From Janthinobacterium sp051380875 (GTDB taxonomy: Bacteria; Pseudomonadota; Gammaproteobacteria; Burkholderiales; Burkholderiaceae_D), in contig NZ_JBNYXW010000005.1 in NCBI RefSeq assembly GCF_051380875.1, forward strand, positions 62,001 to 126,000: DNA of 64,000 nt, in the 5' to 3' direction. The notes below the pieces were generated by a model. The model was not told where the DNA came from and ran no database searches. It worked only from the letters and a program-made list of their open reading frames with translations. Both the position numbers and the translations under genes were made by a program. Shown here in pieces: positions 1-9,615 of the stretch; the first letter of the stretch is position 1; each line of letters opens with the position of its first letter.

Positions 1-240
1 TGCGTGGAAGACGCGCAACTGTTTGATGAAACGCAAAAATTGGCCGTGCACTTTTCCACCGCGCCGACCAAGGGCCTGGCCCTCACCAAGCAGGCACTGG
101 CCGCCAGCGGCGCCAATACCTTGCCGCAGCAGCTTGCGCTGGAAGCGCGCATGATGAGCGAACTCGGTAACAGCGACGATTACCGCGAAGGCGTTGCCTC
201 CTTCATGGAAAAGCGCACGCCGCAATTCAAGGGACACTGA
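1..240 (+). CDS. paaG: PaaG-type enoyl-CoA isomerase/hydratase, 3' end only
   Basis: This is the last 79 codons of a crotonase-superfamily protein whose 5' part lies before the window. The visible tail (helical, ending RTPQFKGH) has the C-terminal helix pattern of this family, including the EGVASFMEKR stretch. In the phenylacetate pathway PaaG isomerises the ring-1,2-epoxide of phenylacetyl-CoA to the oxepin form. The name rests mainly on context: the next gene starts one base after the stop and is paaH. PaaF, a related hydratase, is the alternative. No catalytic residues are visible in the fragment. Confidence 0.75.
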   Translation, partial: CVEDAQLFDETQKLAVHFSTAPTKGLALTKQALAASGANTLPQQLALEARMMSELGNSDDYREGVASFMEKRTPQFKGH

Positions 241-241
241 T

Positions 242-1822
242 ATGACCGAATTGGCAAACAAATTGGCAAACGACAGTATCGTCGCCGTCATCGGCAGCGG
301 CGCCATGGGTGCCGGTATAGCGCAGGTGGCCGCAGCCGCCGGCTATCGCGTCAAACTGTACGACACGCGCCCTGACGCCGTCAGCAAGGCGCTGGTGGAC
401 ATCGCCAGGATGTATTCCAAACTGGCGGAGAAGGGCCGCATGACGGCAGGCGAAGCCGCCGCTGCCACGGCGCGCCTGCAGGCGGCCGGCAGCTTGAGTG
501 ATATTGCTGATTGCGCGCTGGTGGTGGAAGCCATCGTGGAAAACCTCGACGTCAAACGCGGCCTGTTCGCCGACCTGGAAGCACTGGTGGCGGACGACTG
601 CATCCTGGCGACGAATACCTCGTCGATTTCCGTCACGGCCATCGCCGCCAAGCTGCGCCGTCCGGAACGCCTGGTGGGCATGCATTTCTTTAACCCCGTA
701 CCCTTGATGGCGCTGGTGGAAGTGGTCGAAGGCCTGGCCACCAGTAAGCAAGTCGCTGCCATCGTCTACGACACCGCCATCGCCTGGGGCAAGAATCCCG
801 TGCATGCGAAATCGACGCCGGGCTTCATCGTCAACCGCGTCGCCCGTCCATTCTATGCGGAAGGCTGGCGATTGCTGAACGAGCAGGCGGGCGACGCTGC
901 CACCATCGATGCCGTGCTGCGCGAAGCGGGCGGTTTCCGCATGGGGCCATTCGAATTGATGGACCTGATCGGCCACGACGTGAATTTCTCCGTCACGCAA
1001 TCGGTGTTCGGCGCCTACTTCAACGACCCGCGCTTCACGCCGTCCGTCCTGCAGCAGGAAATGGTGAATGCGGGTTTCCTGGGCCGCAAATCGGGTCGTG
1101 GTTTTTACCAGTATGGCGAAGGCGCGGCCACCCCCGTGGCGCAGGCGGAAAGCGCGCAGCCCATGCCCGAATTCGTCGCCCTCTCCACCGCCATTGGCAG
1201 CGACGGACGTGGCCATAGCGGCATTGTCCACAGCCTGGTGCAGCGCCTGGAGCAAGCGGGCATCACCGTCAGCCGCCGCGTCATGCAGGATGGCCAGGCG
1301 CACGATGAGGCACCCGCCCTGCATTGCAACGGCGCCGCGATCTACCTCACCGATGGCCGCAGCGCGACCCAGCGCGCGCACGACAACCAGCATCCGGACA
1401 CGGTGCTGTTCGACTTGGCGCTCGATTACGCTGCTGCCCGTCGCATCGCCGTGACGCGCGCCGACCAGTGCAGCGATGCCGCCTACGCGGCAGTCGTCGG
1501 CCTGTTCCAGGCGGCCGGCTTTACCGTCACGCGCCTGGACGACGTGCCTGGCCTGGCCGTCATGCGCACGGTCGCCATGCTGGCCAACGAGGCCGCCGAC
1601 GCCGTCAACCAGGGTGTGTGCACGGTGGCCGCCGTCGATATCGCCATGCAGAAGGGCGTCAACTATCCGCGCGGACCGCTGGCCTGGGCCGACCAGGTGG
1701 GCATCCAACACATCGTGACCGTACTGCAGCACCTGGCGCTAGGCTATGGCGAAGACCGTTACCGCGTCTCGCCGCTGCTGCGCCGCAAACTTGCCACTGG
1801 AGCCTCGTTTTATGCCGAATGA
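242..1822 (+). CDS. paaH: 3-hydroxyacyl-CoA dehydrogenase PaaH
   Basis: 526 residues. An N-terminal Rossmann motif GSGAMGAG (about residues 18-25) binds NAD. Two 3-hydroxyacyl-CoA dehydrogenase C-terminal domains follow (about 190-290 and 420-515), as in the long PaaH/PaaC proteins of about 500 residues rather than the 280-residue short form. It oxidises 3-hydroxyadipyl-CoA to 3-oxoadipyl-CoA in the cytoplasm. The ATG at 242 was chosen because it is one base after the paaG stop; the reading frame extends upstream to 194 but only through the end of paaG. Its last 11 bases overlap paaI. Confidence 0.93.
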   Translation: MTELANKLANDSIVAVIGSGAMGAGIAQVAAAAGYRVKLYDTRPDAVSKALVDIARMYSKLAEKGRMTAGEAAAATARLQAAGSLSDIADCALVVEAIVENLDVKRGLFADLEALVADDCILATNTSSISVTAIAAKLRRPERLVGMHFFNPVPLMALVEVVEGLATSKQVAAIVYDTAIAWGKNPVHAKSTPGFIVNRVARPFYAEGWRLLNEQAGDAATIDAVLREAGGFRMGPFELMDLIGHDVNFSVTQSVFGAYFNDPRFTPSVLQQEMVNAGFLGRKSGRGFYQYGEGAATPVAQAESAQPMPEFVALSTAIGSDGRGHSGIVHSLVQRLEQAGITVSRRVMQDGQAHDEAPALHCNGAAIYLTDGRSATQRAHDNQHPDTVLFDLALDYAAARRIAVTRADQCSDAAYAAVVGLFQAAGFTVTRLDDVPGLAVMRTVAMLANEAADAVNQGVCTVAAVDIAMQKGVNYPRGPLAWADQVGIQHIVTVLQHLALGYGEDRYRVSPLLRRKLATGASFYAE

Positions 1823-2258
1823 AGATCGCAACCGCAGCGCCCAGGCCCTCGCAGAAGCCGCCGCCGCCTCCATGCTGTCGCGCGATAACGCCACTGCCGC
1901 CATGGGTATTGCCCTCGTCGAAGTGCGGCCCGGCCATGCGCGCATGAGCATGACGGTGCGCGCCGATATGCTCAATGGCCACCAGACTTGCCACGGTGGT
2001 TTTATTTTCGCCCTGGCCGACAGCGCCTTCGCGTTTGCCTGCAACAGCTACAACATGAATACTGTGGGCGCGGGCTGCAGCATCGATTATCTGGCGCCAG
2101 GCCGCGAGGGCGACGTGTTGACGGCAGATGCCGTCGAGCAGGCGCTGGCGGGCAAGAGCGGCATCTACGACGTCAAGGTCAGCAACCAGGAAGGCCGCGC
2201 CATCGCCCTGTTTCGCGGCAAGTCGATCCGCGTGGCCGGTGAAGTCATTAGCGCTTGA
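1812..2258 (+). CDS. paaI: Hotdog-fold phenylacetyl-CoA thioesterase PaaI
   Basis: 148 residues, a single hotdog domain. The NGHQTCHGG segment (about 55-63) and the Asp in ALADSAF (about 70) match the PaaI active site. The enzyme hydrolyses phenylacetyl-CoA or ring-hydroxylated CoA esters and is thought to rescue CoA when dead-end intermediates accumulate. The ATG at 1812 lies inside the end of paaH, so translation is probably coupled. A longer in-frame start at 1746 would run deep into paaH and is unlikely. Confidence 0.92.
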   Translation: MPNEDRNRSAQALAEAAAASMLSRDNATAAMGIALVEVRPGHARMSMTVRADMLNGHQTCHGGFIFALADSAFAFACNSYNMNTVGAGCSIDYLAPGREGDVLTADAVEQALAGKSGIYDVKVSNQEGRAIALFRGKSIRVAGEVISA

Positions 2259-2324
2259 CGCAATACAAGAGCAGGTTTGAACTGCCGCCACGGTTTGCAT
2301 AGTTAAAGAATTAAACAGGAGACA

Positions 2325-3656
2325 ATGATGGTCCAACGTACCCCAGCCCCGAACGACCTCGAACCGATCGAGCGCGCCAGCAAGGATGAACTGCAGGCGC
2401 TGCAGCTCGAACGCATGCAATGGTCGCTCAAGCACGCCTATGACAACGTGCCCCACTACCGCGCCGCTTTTGACGCGGCGGGCGTGCATCCGGACGACCT
2501 GAAATCACTGGCCGACCTGTCCAGGTTTCCATTCACGGACAAGAAGGTCTTGCGCGACAATTATCCATTCGGCCTGTTTGCCGTGCCGCGCGAGCAAGTG
2601 GTGCGCATTCACGCATCGAGCGGCACCACGGGCAAGGCCACGGTGGTCGGGTATACGCAGAACGATATCGACACCTGGGCCAATGTGGTGGCGCGCTCGA
2701 TTCGCGCCGGTGGCGGCCGTGCGGGCGACATGGTGCATATCTCCTACGGCTACGGCCTGTTCACGGGCGGCCTGGGCGCGCATTATGGCGCCGAGCGCCT
2801 CGGTTGCACGGTCATCCCGATGTCGGGCGGGCAGACGGAAAAGCAGGTGCAGCTGATCCAGGATTTCAAGCCATCGATCATCATGGTCACGCCGTCGTAC
2901 ATGCTCAACATCATCGAAGAATTCACGCGCCAGGGTCTCGATGCCGCTGACTCCTCGCTGAAGGTGGGCATTTTTGGTGCCGAACCATGGACGGACGCCA
3001 TGCGTTCGGAGATCGAGGCGCGCGCCGGCATCGATGCGGTCGACATCTATGGCCTGTCTGAAGTGATGGGGCCTGGCGTGGCGTCCGAATGCATCGAAAG
3101 CAAGGACGGCCCGGTCATCTGGGAAGACCATTTTTACCCGGAGATCATCGACCCGGAAACGGGCGAAGTACTGCCGGACGGCGAAGAGGGCGAACTGGTG
3201 TTTACCTCGCTGTCGAAAGAGGCGCTGCCCATCATCCGCTACCGCACGCGCGACCTGACCCGTTTGCTGCCGCCGACCTCGCGCTCGATGCGCCGTATCG
3301 GCAAGATCACGGGCCGTTCGGACGACATGCTGATCATCCGCGGCGTGAACGTGTTCCCCACGCAGATCGAAGAGCTGATTCTTAAAATGCCGCGCCTGGC
3401 GCCGCAGTACCAACTGGTGGTCACGCGCGATGGTCACCTGGACAAGCTCGAAGTGGTGGCCGAACTGCGCATCGACCTGACGTCCACCATCTCGGCCGGC
3501 GAGACCGACGCCCTGGCGCGCGAACTCGAACATCGCATCAAGACGCACGTGGGCGTGAGCACGCGCGTGCGCCTGGTGGCCGCTTCCGGCATCGAACGCA
3601 CCCTGACGGGCAAGGCCAGGCGCGTGATCGACCAGCGCCCGAAGATTTTCTCTTAA
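2325..3656 (+). CDS. paaK: Phenylacetate-CoA ligase PaaK
   Basis: 443 residues, the usual length for this family. The AMP-binding P-loop SSGTTGKATVVGYT starts near residue 97, YGLSEVMGPG lies near 245, and a C-terminal AMP-binding domain carries GRSDDMLIIRGVNVFP. It activates phenylacetate to phenylacetyl-CoA with ATP, the entry step of the pathway. There are two adjacent ATGs, at 2325 and 2328. The AGGAG at 2317-2321 is better spaced for 2328, so the protein may be one residue shorter. A 66-bp gap separates it from paaI. Confidence 0.95.
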   Translation: MMVQRTPAPNDLEPIERASKDELQALQLERMQWSLKHAYDNVPHYRAAFDAAGVHPDDLKSLADLSRFPFTDKKVLRDNYPFGLFAVPREQVVRIHASSGTTGKATVVGYTQNDIDTWANVVARSIRAGGGRAGDMVHISYGYGLFTGGLGAHYGAERLGCTVIPMSGGQTEKQVQLIQDFKPSIIMVTPSYMLNIIEEFTRQGLDAADSSLKVGIFGAEPWTDAMRSEIEARAGIDAVDIYGLSEVMGPGVASECIESKDGPVIWEDHFYPEIIDPETGEVLPDGEEGELVFTSLSKEALPIIRYRTRDLTRLLPPTSRSMRRIGKITGRSDDMLIIRGVNVFPTQIEELILKMPRLAPQYQLVVTRDGHLDKLEVVAELRIDLTSTISAGETDALARELEHRIKTHVGVSTRVRLVAASGIERTLTGKARRVIDQRPKIFS

Positions 3657-3687
3657 GACATTGACGACGCATTTACCAGGACTGACC

Positions 3688-4893
3688 ATGAACGAAGCTT
3701 TTATCTGTGATGCCGTGCGCACTCCCTTCGGCCGCTACGGCGGCGCGCTGGCCAGCGTGCGCGCCGATGACCTGGGTGCGCTGCCGATCGCCGCGCTGAT
3801 CGCACGCAATCCATCCGTCGACTGGGCCGCCATCGACGATGTGTTCTATGGCTGTGCCAACCAGGCCGGTGAAGACAACCGCAACGTGGGCCGCATGGCC
3901 GCGCTGCTTGCCGGCTTGCCGGTCGACGTGCCGGCCAATACCATCAATCGCCTGTGCGGCTCCAGCCTGGACGCCGTCGGCCTGGCAGCCCGCTCAATCA
4001 AGGCGGGCGAAGCGAACCTGATTATCGCTGGCGGCGTGGAAAGCATGACACGCGCGCCATTCGTGATGGGCAAGGCCGATAGCGCCTTCTCGCGCGCGGC
4101 GAAAATCGAAGACACGACCCTGGGCTGGCGCTTCGTCAACGGCAAAATGAAAGCGCAGTACGGCATTGACACCATGCCCGAGACGGCGGAAAACGTGGCC
4201 GTGGAATTTGGCATCAGCCGCGCCGACCAGGATGGTCTGGCCTTGCGCAGCCAGCAGCGCTGGGCTGCGGCCCACGCGGCCGGCGTGTTCGAGCGTGAAA
4301 TCGTGCCTGTGGCCGTGCCGCAGAAAAAAGGCGAGCCGAAGATGGTGACGGCGGATGAACATCCGCGTCCCGACACCTCGCTGGAAATGCTGGCAAAGCT
4401 CAAGGGTGTGGTCAAGGCGGATGGCACGGTCACGGCCGGCAATGCCTCGGGCCTGAACGACGGCGCCTGCGCCATTTTGTTGGCGTCCGCCGCCGCTGTC
4501 GATAAATATCAATTGAAGGCACGCGCAAAAGTGCTGGGCATGGCTACGGCGGGTCTCGCGCCGCGCATCATGGGCTTCGGACCGTCGCCGGCCACGCGCA
4601 AGGTGCTGGCGCAAACTGGCCTCACCATCGAACAGATGGACGTCATCGAACTCAATGAAGCGTTTGCCGCGCAGGCGCTGGCGGTCACGCGCGACCTGGG
4701 CCTGGCTGACGATGCGGCGCACGTGAATCCTAACGGCGGCGCCATCGCCATCGGCCACCCGCTGGGCGCATCGGGCGCGCGCCTGGTGATGGCCGCCCTG
4801 AACCAGCTGGAGCGCACGGGCGGGCGCTATGCGCTGTGCACGATGTGCATCGGCGTGGGGCAGGGGATTGCAGTCATCATCGAAAGAGTGTAA
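3688..4893 (+). CDS. paaJ: 3-oxoadipyl-CoA/3-oxo-5,6-dehydrosuberyl-CoA thiolase
   Basis: 401 residues, thiolase fold. The acylated Cys is residue 90 (NRLCGSS). The C-terminal catalytic His lies in GHPLGASGARL and the second Cys in MCIGVGQG. It cleaves the two C-terminal beta-oxidation intermediates of phenylacetate catabolism, giving acetyl-CoA and finally succinyl-CoA. A TTG at 3661 is also in frame, but the ATG at 3688 begins the conserved NEAFICDAVRTPFG start. The closest relatives (PcaF) act in the beta-ketoadipate pathway, so paaJ is chosen from the neighbours. Confidence 0.9.
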   Translation: MNEAFICDAVRTPFGRYGGALASVRADDLGALPIAALIARNPSVDWAAIDDVFYGCANQAGEDNRNVGRMAALLAGLPVDVPANTINRLCGSSLDAVGLAARSIKAGEANLIIAGGVESMTRAPFVMGKADSAFSRAAKIEDTTLGWRFVNGKMKAQYGIDTMPETAENVAVEFGISRADQDGLALRSQQRWAAAHAAGVFEREIVPVAVPQKKGEPKMVTADEHPRPDTSLEMLAKLKGVVKADGTVTAGNASGLNDGACAILLASAAAVDKYQLKARAKVLGMATAGLAPRIMGFGPSPATRKVLAQTGLTIEQMDVIELNEAFAAQALAVTRDLGLADDAAHVNPNGGAIAIGHPLGASGARLVMAALNQLERTGGRYALCTMCIGVGQGIAVIIERV

Positions 4894-4983
4894 GAAGTAA
4901 AACAAGGCGCAAGATAGCGCTAATAAGCGTAAAAAAAGCGCCAATAATTAATTGACCGTAGTGCCAACCTGGTGGAGACCACA

Positions 4984-6135
4984 ATGATTGCCAATATCTT
5001 CAAGAAAACCCTGATCGCCGGCGTGCTTGCCATGTCTGCCTTGGGCGCGCATGCGGCCGATAATATCAAGATCGGTTCCGTGTTGTCCGTCACTGGCCCT
5101 GCTGCCTTCCTGGGCGACCCGGAACTGAAAACCCTGCAGCTGTATATCGAGAAAATCAACGCAGCCGGCGGCGTCCTGGGGCGCAAGCTGGAACTTGTGC
5201 ATTACGACGATGGCAGCGATGCGGCCAAGGCGAACGGTTTTACCAAGCGATTGATCGAGTCGGACAAGGTCGATGTGCTGATCGGCGGCACGACCACGGG
5301 TGCGACGATGGCGATGGCACCGCTGGTGGACCGCGCCAGCATGCCGTTCATCTCGCTAGCCGGTGCCGTGGTGGTGGTCGACCCGGTCAAAAAATGGGTC
5401 TTCAAGACGTCGCATACGGACCGCATGGCGGCCGAGAAGGTGTTTGAAGACATGAAGAAGCGCGGCATCAGCAAGGTTGGCCTGCTGTCGGAAACGAGCG
5501 GCTTCGGCGCCTCGGGCCGCAAGGAAGCGCAGACCAGCGCCTCCCAATATGGCATCACCCTGGTGGCCGACGAGACTTACGGTCCGAAGGATACCGACAT
5601 CACGGCGCAGCTGACCCGCATCAAGAATACGGCTGGCGTGCAGGCCGTATTCGTCTTCGGCCTGGGCCAGGGGCCGGCGGTGGTCACCAAGAACTACGGC
5701 CAACTGGGCATGACGGCGTTGCCTTTGTACCAGTCGCATGGCGTGGCGTCCGACGAGTATTTGAAACTCTCGGGCAAGGCCGCCGAAGGCGTGCGCCTGC
5801 CGACACCAGCGCTCCTGATCGGCGCCATGCTGCCCGATAGCGACGCGCAAAAAGCCATCGTCGTCGCCTATGGAAAGACCTACAAAGAGCGCTACAAGAT
5901 CGACCCGTCGACCTTCGGCGGTTACGCATTGGATGCTTTGAACCTGTCGGTGGACGCCATCAAGCGCGCCGGCGGCACGGACCGCGAAAAAGTGCGCGCG
6001 GCCCTGGAGCAGACCAAGGGCTTTGTCGGTACCACGGGCGTGTTCAACATGTCGCCGAAAGACCACATGGGCCTCGATTTGTCCGCGTTCCGCATGGTGG
6101 AAGTGAAAAACGGCGAGTGGCAGTTGCTGAAGTGA
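4984..6135 (+). CDS. ABC transporter periplasmic binding protein, branched-chain/aromatic type
   Basis: 383 residues with a typical Sec signal (MIANIFKKTLIAGVLAMSAL..AHA, cleavage about residue 24) and a LivJ/HmgA-type periplasmic binding fold. The ATG at 4984 is preceded by GGTGGAG at 4971-4977; an in-frame GTG at 4972 is less likely. It heads a five-gene importer set inside the paa cluster, so phenylacetate, phenylalanine or a related aromatic acid is a reasonable substrate. That is inferred from context only, since the family also binds leucine, urea and benzoates. Confidence 0.9.
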   Translation: MIANIFKKTLIAGVLAMSALGAHAADNIKIGSVLSVTGPAAFLGDPELKTLQLYIEKINAAGGVLGRKLELVHYDDGSDAAKANGFTKRLIESDKVDVLIGGTTTGATMAMAPLVDRASMPFISLAGAVVVVDPVKKWVFKTSHTDRMAAEKVFEDMKKRGISKVGLLSETSGFGASGRKEAQTSASQYGITLVADETYGPKDTDITAQLTRIKNTAGVQAVFVFGLGQGPAVVTKNYGQLGMTALPLYQSHGVASDEYLKLSGKAAEGVRLPTPALLIGAMLPDSDAQKAIVVAYGKTYKERYKIDPSTFGGYALDALNLSVDAIKRAGGTDREKVRAALEQTKGFVGTTGVFNMSPKDHMGLDLSAFRMVEVKNGEWQLLK

Positions 6136-6164
6136 TGTAAACGCCGTACGCAACAAGTACAGCG

Positions 6165-6195
6165 GCGCGAGGCCGCCCTCGAAGGCGGTCCGCGC
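6165..6195 (+). other. Stem-loop between binding-protein and permease genes
   Basis: GGCCGCC at 6171-6177 pairs with GGCGG(T)CC at 6184-6191 with one bulged T, and an outer GCGC/GCGC pair closes it. There is no T-run, so it is not a standard terminator. Stem-loops at this place often protect the abundant binding-protein transcript and lower downstream permease expression; that role is inferred. Confidence 0.5.
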
Positions 6196-6219
6196 ACAGC
6201 CGAACATAATGGAGGCACC

Positions 6220-7098
6220 ATGGAAGTCGCTCAATTTCTACAATTTTTGTATTCCGGGATGACGGTCGGTTCCGCCTACGCGCTGGCGGCGCTGGGCTTT
6301 ACCATCATCTACAACACCAGCGGCGTGATCAATTTCGCCCAGGGCGAGTTCATCATGCTGGGCGGGATGCTGGCCGCCGTGATGTCCGCCGCCGGCGTGC
6401 CGCTGCCGCTGGCCATCATCCTGGCCGTCATCGCCACGGGCCTGGTTGGCCTGCTGATGGAAAAAACCGTGATCGAACCGGCGAAAAATGCGCCGGTCAT
6501 CAACCTGTTAATCATCACCATCGGCGCTTCGCTCGTGCTGCGCGGCCTGGTGCAAATCTGGCTGGGCAAGGATACGCACTCCTTGCCGGCGTTCTCGGGC
6601 GATGCGCCGATCGAGTTCCTGGGTGCCAGCCTGCTGCCGCAAAGCCTGTGGGTGCTGGGCGTGACGGTCGTCATCGTGCTGGTGCTGGGCTGGTTCTTTG
6701 GCCGCACCCTGATGGGCAAGGCCATGCTGGCCACCTCGCACAACAAACTGGCTGCGCAACTGGTGGGCATCAACACGCGCAAGGTGCTGCTGTTCTCGTT
6801 TGGCTTGTCGGCCCTGTTGGGCGCGGCCGGCGGCATCCTGGTCGCGCCGATCACCTACACCTCGTATGACGCGGGCATCATGTTGGGCCTGAAGGGCTTT
6901 GTCGCCGCCGTACTCGGTGGCCTGGGCGGCGGCGCGGGCGCCATCGCTGGTGGCCTGATCCTCGGCATCGCCGAAGCCATGACGGCCGGCTATATCTCGT
7001 CGGCCTACAAGGATGCCGTGCCTTTCGTATTGATACTGCTGATCCTGTTCTTCCTGCCGCAAGGCTTGTTTGGCGCTAAAAATTCGGAGCGTGTATGA
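6220..7098 (+). CDS. LivH-type ABC permease
   Basis: 292 residues, strongly hydrophobic, with about eight membrane segments and the family start GMTVGSAYALAALGFTIIYNTSGVINFAQGEF. It is one half of the inner-membrane channel of the branched-chain-type importer. ATG 6220 has GGAGG about 6 bases upstream. Its stop overlaps the start of the next permease by four bases (ATGA), showing translational coupling. Confidence 0.92.
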   Translation: MEVAQFLQFLYSGMTVGSAYALAALGFTIIYNTSGVINFAQGEFIMLGGMLAAVMSAAGVPLPLAIILAVIATGLVGLLMEKTVIEPAKNAPVINLLIITIGASLVLRGLVQIWLGKDTHSLPAFSGDAPIEFLGASLLPQSLWVLGVTVVIVLVLGWFFGRTLMGKAMLATSHNKLAAQLVGINTRKVLLFSFGLSALLGAAGGILVAPITYTSYDAGIMLGLKGFVAAVLGGLGGGAGAIAGGLILGIAEAMTAGYISSAYKDAVPFVLILLILFFLPQGLFGAKNSERV

Positions 7099-8090
7099 AG
7101 ACGCAGTTGCCAACATTCTTTACCCGCTCGCGCCATGGCGGTTTGCTGTTGCTGGCCGTGGTGCTGGCCATGCTGCCCCTGTTCCTCACTAACGCGTTCT
7201 ACTATGACGTAGCGATCCGCATCGCCCTGAACGCCATCGTCGTCATCGGCCTGAATCTGTTGATGGGCTACACGGGCCAGATCAGCCTGGGCCACGCGGG
7301 CTTCTACGGCCTGGGCGCGTATGCTTCGGCCGTGCTGACCACGCACTACAACTGGCCGCCGTTGGCCGCATTGGCCGCCGGTGCCGTCGCCACGGGCTTG
7401 CTGGCTTTGCTGCTGGCGCGCCCCGTGCTCAAACTCAAGGGCCATACCCTGGCCATGGCGACGCTGGGCCTGGGTATCATCATTTCCATCGTCATCAACA
7501 ACGAGACGCAATGGACGGGCGGCCCGGATGGCATCGGCGTATCCGCCTTTACGGTGGCCGGCCTGGAAATCGCTGGTGAAAAATCGTGGTATCTGGTGTG
7601 CGCCGTGCTGCTGTTGCTGGTGACATGGCTGGCGCTGAACCTGATCGATTCGCCCGTCGGGCGCGCGTTACAAGCCATCCATGGTTCGGAAGTGGCGGCC
7701 CGCGTGGTGGGCGTCGACACGACCCGCTTCAAGGTGCGCGTGTTCGTACTGTCTGCCGTCATCGCCAGCATCGCCGGCAGCATCAGCGCCCATTACATCG
7801 GTTTCATCACGCCCAACCTGGCCGGTTTCTTCCACTCGATCGAGCTGGTGACAATGGTGGTGGTGGGCGGCATGGCGTCGGTCTTCGGCTCCATCATCGG
7901 TGCGGCCCTGCTGACGATTTTGCCACAACTGCTGTCCAGCTTCGAGGGCTGGGAAACGGTGGTTTTCGGCGTGATCCTGATGGCGACCATGATCTTCATG
8001 CCGAAAGGCCTGGTGCCGAGCCTGGCCAGCCGTTCGCGCAAGCGGGCAGCGACGCCCAAGGCGCCAGCCAAACCAGCGCAGGAGGCGTGA
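7095..8090 (+). CDS. LivM-type ABC permease
   Basis: 331 residues, hydrophobic, with the LivM hallmark NLLMGYTGQISLGHAGFYGLGAYA after the second membrane segment. It pairs with the LivH-type protein. A short basic C-terminal tail (SRSRKRAATPKAPAKPA) is predicted to be cytoplasmic. It starts within the stop of the preceding gene and is followed one base later by the ATPase gene. Confidence 0.92.
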   Translation: MKTQLPTFFTRSRHGGLLLLAVVLAMLPLFLTNAFYYDVAIRIALNAIVVIGLNLLMGYTGQISLGHAGFYGLGAYASAVLTTHYNWPPLAALAAGAVATGLLALLLARPVLKLKGHTLAMATLGLGIIISIVINNETQWTGGPDGIGVSAFTVAGLEIAGEKSWYLVCAVLLLLVTWLALNLIDSPVGRALQAIHGSEVAARVVGVDTTRFKVRVFVLSAVIASIAGSISAHYIGFITPNLAGFFHSIELVTMVVVGGMASVFGSIIGAALLTILPQLLSSFEGWETVVFGVILMATMIFMPKGLVPSLASRSRKRAATPKAPAKPAQEA

Positions 8091-8091
8091 A

Positions 8092-8847
8092 ATGCTGACG
8101 ATTAAGAACCTGAGCAAGAGCTTCGGCGGCGTGCACGCGGTGCAGGATGTCAGCTTCACCGTCAAGGAAGGCAATATCCATTCCGTGATCGGGCCCAATG
8201 GCGCGGGCAAGACGACCCTGTTCAACTTGATTACGGGCGTGTACACGCCGAGCAAAGGCGAGATTTTGCTCAATGGCGAAAACGTGGCCGCCATGCCGCC
8301 CGATGCGCTGGCGCGGCGCGGCATGAGCCGCACTTTCCAGAATCTGCAAGTGTGCATGAACATGACGGCCATAGCCAATGTGATGGTGGGCGCGCATCTG
8401 CGCCTGAACCAGAACCTGTTCGCCTCCATGCTGCGCCTGCCGTCCGTGCGCCGCATGGACGCGGCTTGCCGCGACGAAGCGGCCAGCCTGATGGAGTTTG
8501 TTGGCGTGGGCCGGCATATCGACGACGAGGCGGGACAGATGTCGTATGGGGCGTTAAAACGCCTGGAAATCGCCCGCGCGCTGGCGGCCAAGCCGAAGGT
8601 GCTGCTGCTGGACGAACCGGCGGCGGGCCTGAACCACACGGAAACGGGCGAGATCGAAACGCTGATACGCAAGGTGGCGCAATCGGGCGTGACGGTGGTG
8701 CTGGTCGAGCATGACATGAAGTTGGTGATGAATCTGTCGGACCATATCCTGGTGCTCGACTATGGCAAGAAGCTGGCCGAAGGGACCGCCGCCGAAGTGC
8801 GCGCGAACCCCGACGTCGTGGCGGCGTATCTGGGAGTGGCGGCATGA
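8092..8847 (+). CDS. LivG-type ABC ATPase
   Basis: 251 residues. Walker A is GPNGAGKTT (about 34-42), Walker B VLLLDEPAAGLN, and the H-loop lies in LVEHDMKLVM. The signature reads MSYGALKRLEIARAL, where LSGGQ is reduced to SYGAL; LivG proteins often vary here, so activity is still expected. It energises the importer. The stop overlaps the next start (ATGA). Confidence 0.92.
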   Translation: MLTIKNLSKSFGGVHAVQDVSFTVKEGNIHSVIGPNGAGKTTLFNLITGVYTPSKGEILLNGENVAAMPPDALARRGMSRTFQNLQVCMNMTAIANVMVGAHLRLNQNLFASMLRLPSVRRMDAACRDEAASLMEFVGVGRHIDDEAGQMSYGALKRLEIARALAAKPKVLLLDEPAAGLNHTETGEIETLIRKVAQSGVTVVLVEHDMKLVMNLSDHILVLDYGKKLAEGTAAEVRANPDVVAAYLGVAA

Positions 8848-9587
8848 TGTACGAAAAAACGCAGGAAAAAACGCAAGCTCCGCTGGTGCTCGATATCGCC
8901 GGCCTGACCAGCCATTACGGCCGCATCCAGGCCTTGCACGGCATCGATTTGCAGGTGCGCCAGGGCCAGCTGGTGGCGCTGGTGGGCGCCAACGGCGCCG
9001 GCAAGACAACCTTGCTGCGGGCGATTTCGGGCGTGCAGCCGATCAGCGGCGGCACGATACAGTTTGCGGGCCAGGACGTGAGCCGCATGAGCGCCGACAA
9101 GCGCGTGCGCAGCGGCATTTGCCAGGTACCGGAAGGACGGCAAGTGTTCGGACCCATGACGGTCGAGGACAATCTGCGCCTGGGAGCCTTTACGCGTCCT
9201 GTGCAAGATGTGGCGGGCGACATGGAGCGCATGTATGGTCTGTTCCCCATCCTGAAGGAAAAGCGTTTGCTGCTGGCCGGTACGCTCTCGGGCGGGCAGC
9301 AGCAGATGCTGGCCATGGCGCGCGCGCTGATGGGCCGCCCGCAACTGCTGTTGCTCGATGAGCCGAGCATGGGCCTGGCGCCGCTGCTGATCGCGGAAAT
9401 CTTCCGTATCGTGGCCGAACTGCGCGAGCAGGGCATCACCATTTTCCTCGTCGAGCAGAATGCCCATGCCGCGTTGTCGATCGCCGACGTGGGCTATGTG
9501 ATCGAGACGGGTGCCATCACCCTGTCTGGCCCTGGCCCTGAATTGCTGCACAACGAACAGGTGCAGAGCGCGTATCTCGGGATGTAA
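8844..9587 (+). CDS. LivF-type ABC ATPase
   Basis: 247 residues. Walker A GANGAGKTT, canonical signature LSGGQQQMLAMARALM, Walker B LLLLDEPSMGLAP and LVEQNAHAAL are all intact. It is the second ATPase of the importer and forms a heterodimer with the LivG-type protein. Two adjacent ATGs (8844 and 8847) are possible; 8844 overlaps the previous stop. The importer ends here and paaY follows after 28 bp. Confidence 0.92.
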   Translation: MMYEKTQEKTQAPLVLDIAGLTSHYGRIQALHGIDLQVRQGQLVALVGANGAGKTTLLRAISGVQPISGGTIQFAGQDVSRMSADKRVRSGICQVPEGRQVFGPMTVEDNLRLGAFTRPVQDVAGDMERMYGLFPILKEKRLLLAGTLSGGQQQMLAMARALMGRPQLLLLDEPSMGLAPLLIAEIFRIVAELREQGITIFLVEQNAHAALSIADVGYVIETGAITLSGPGPELLHNEQVQSAYLGM

Positions 9588-9615
9588 CCCGGCATGTAAA
9601 GAACAAGGAGTTCGT

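Noticed and set aside
227..1732. A 501-codon minus-strand frame opposite paaH
   Set aside because: Composition is that of an antisense shadow and paaH on the plus strand is fully conserved.
4906..4942. GGCGC/GCGCC with an inner CGCT/AGCG stem before the binding-protein gene
   Set aside because: Short stems and a large loop; weak evidence of a regulatory RNA.
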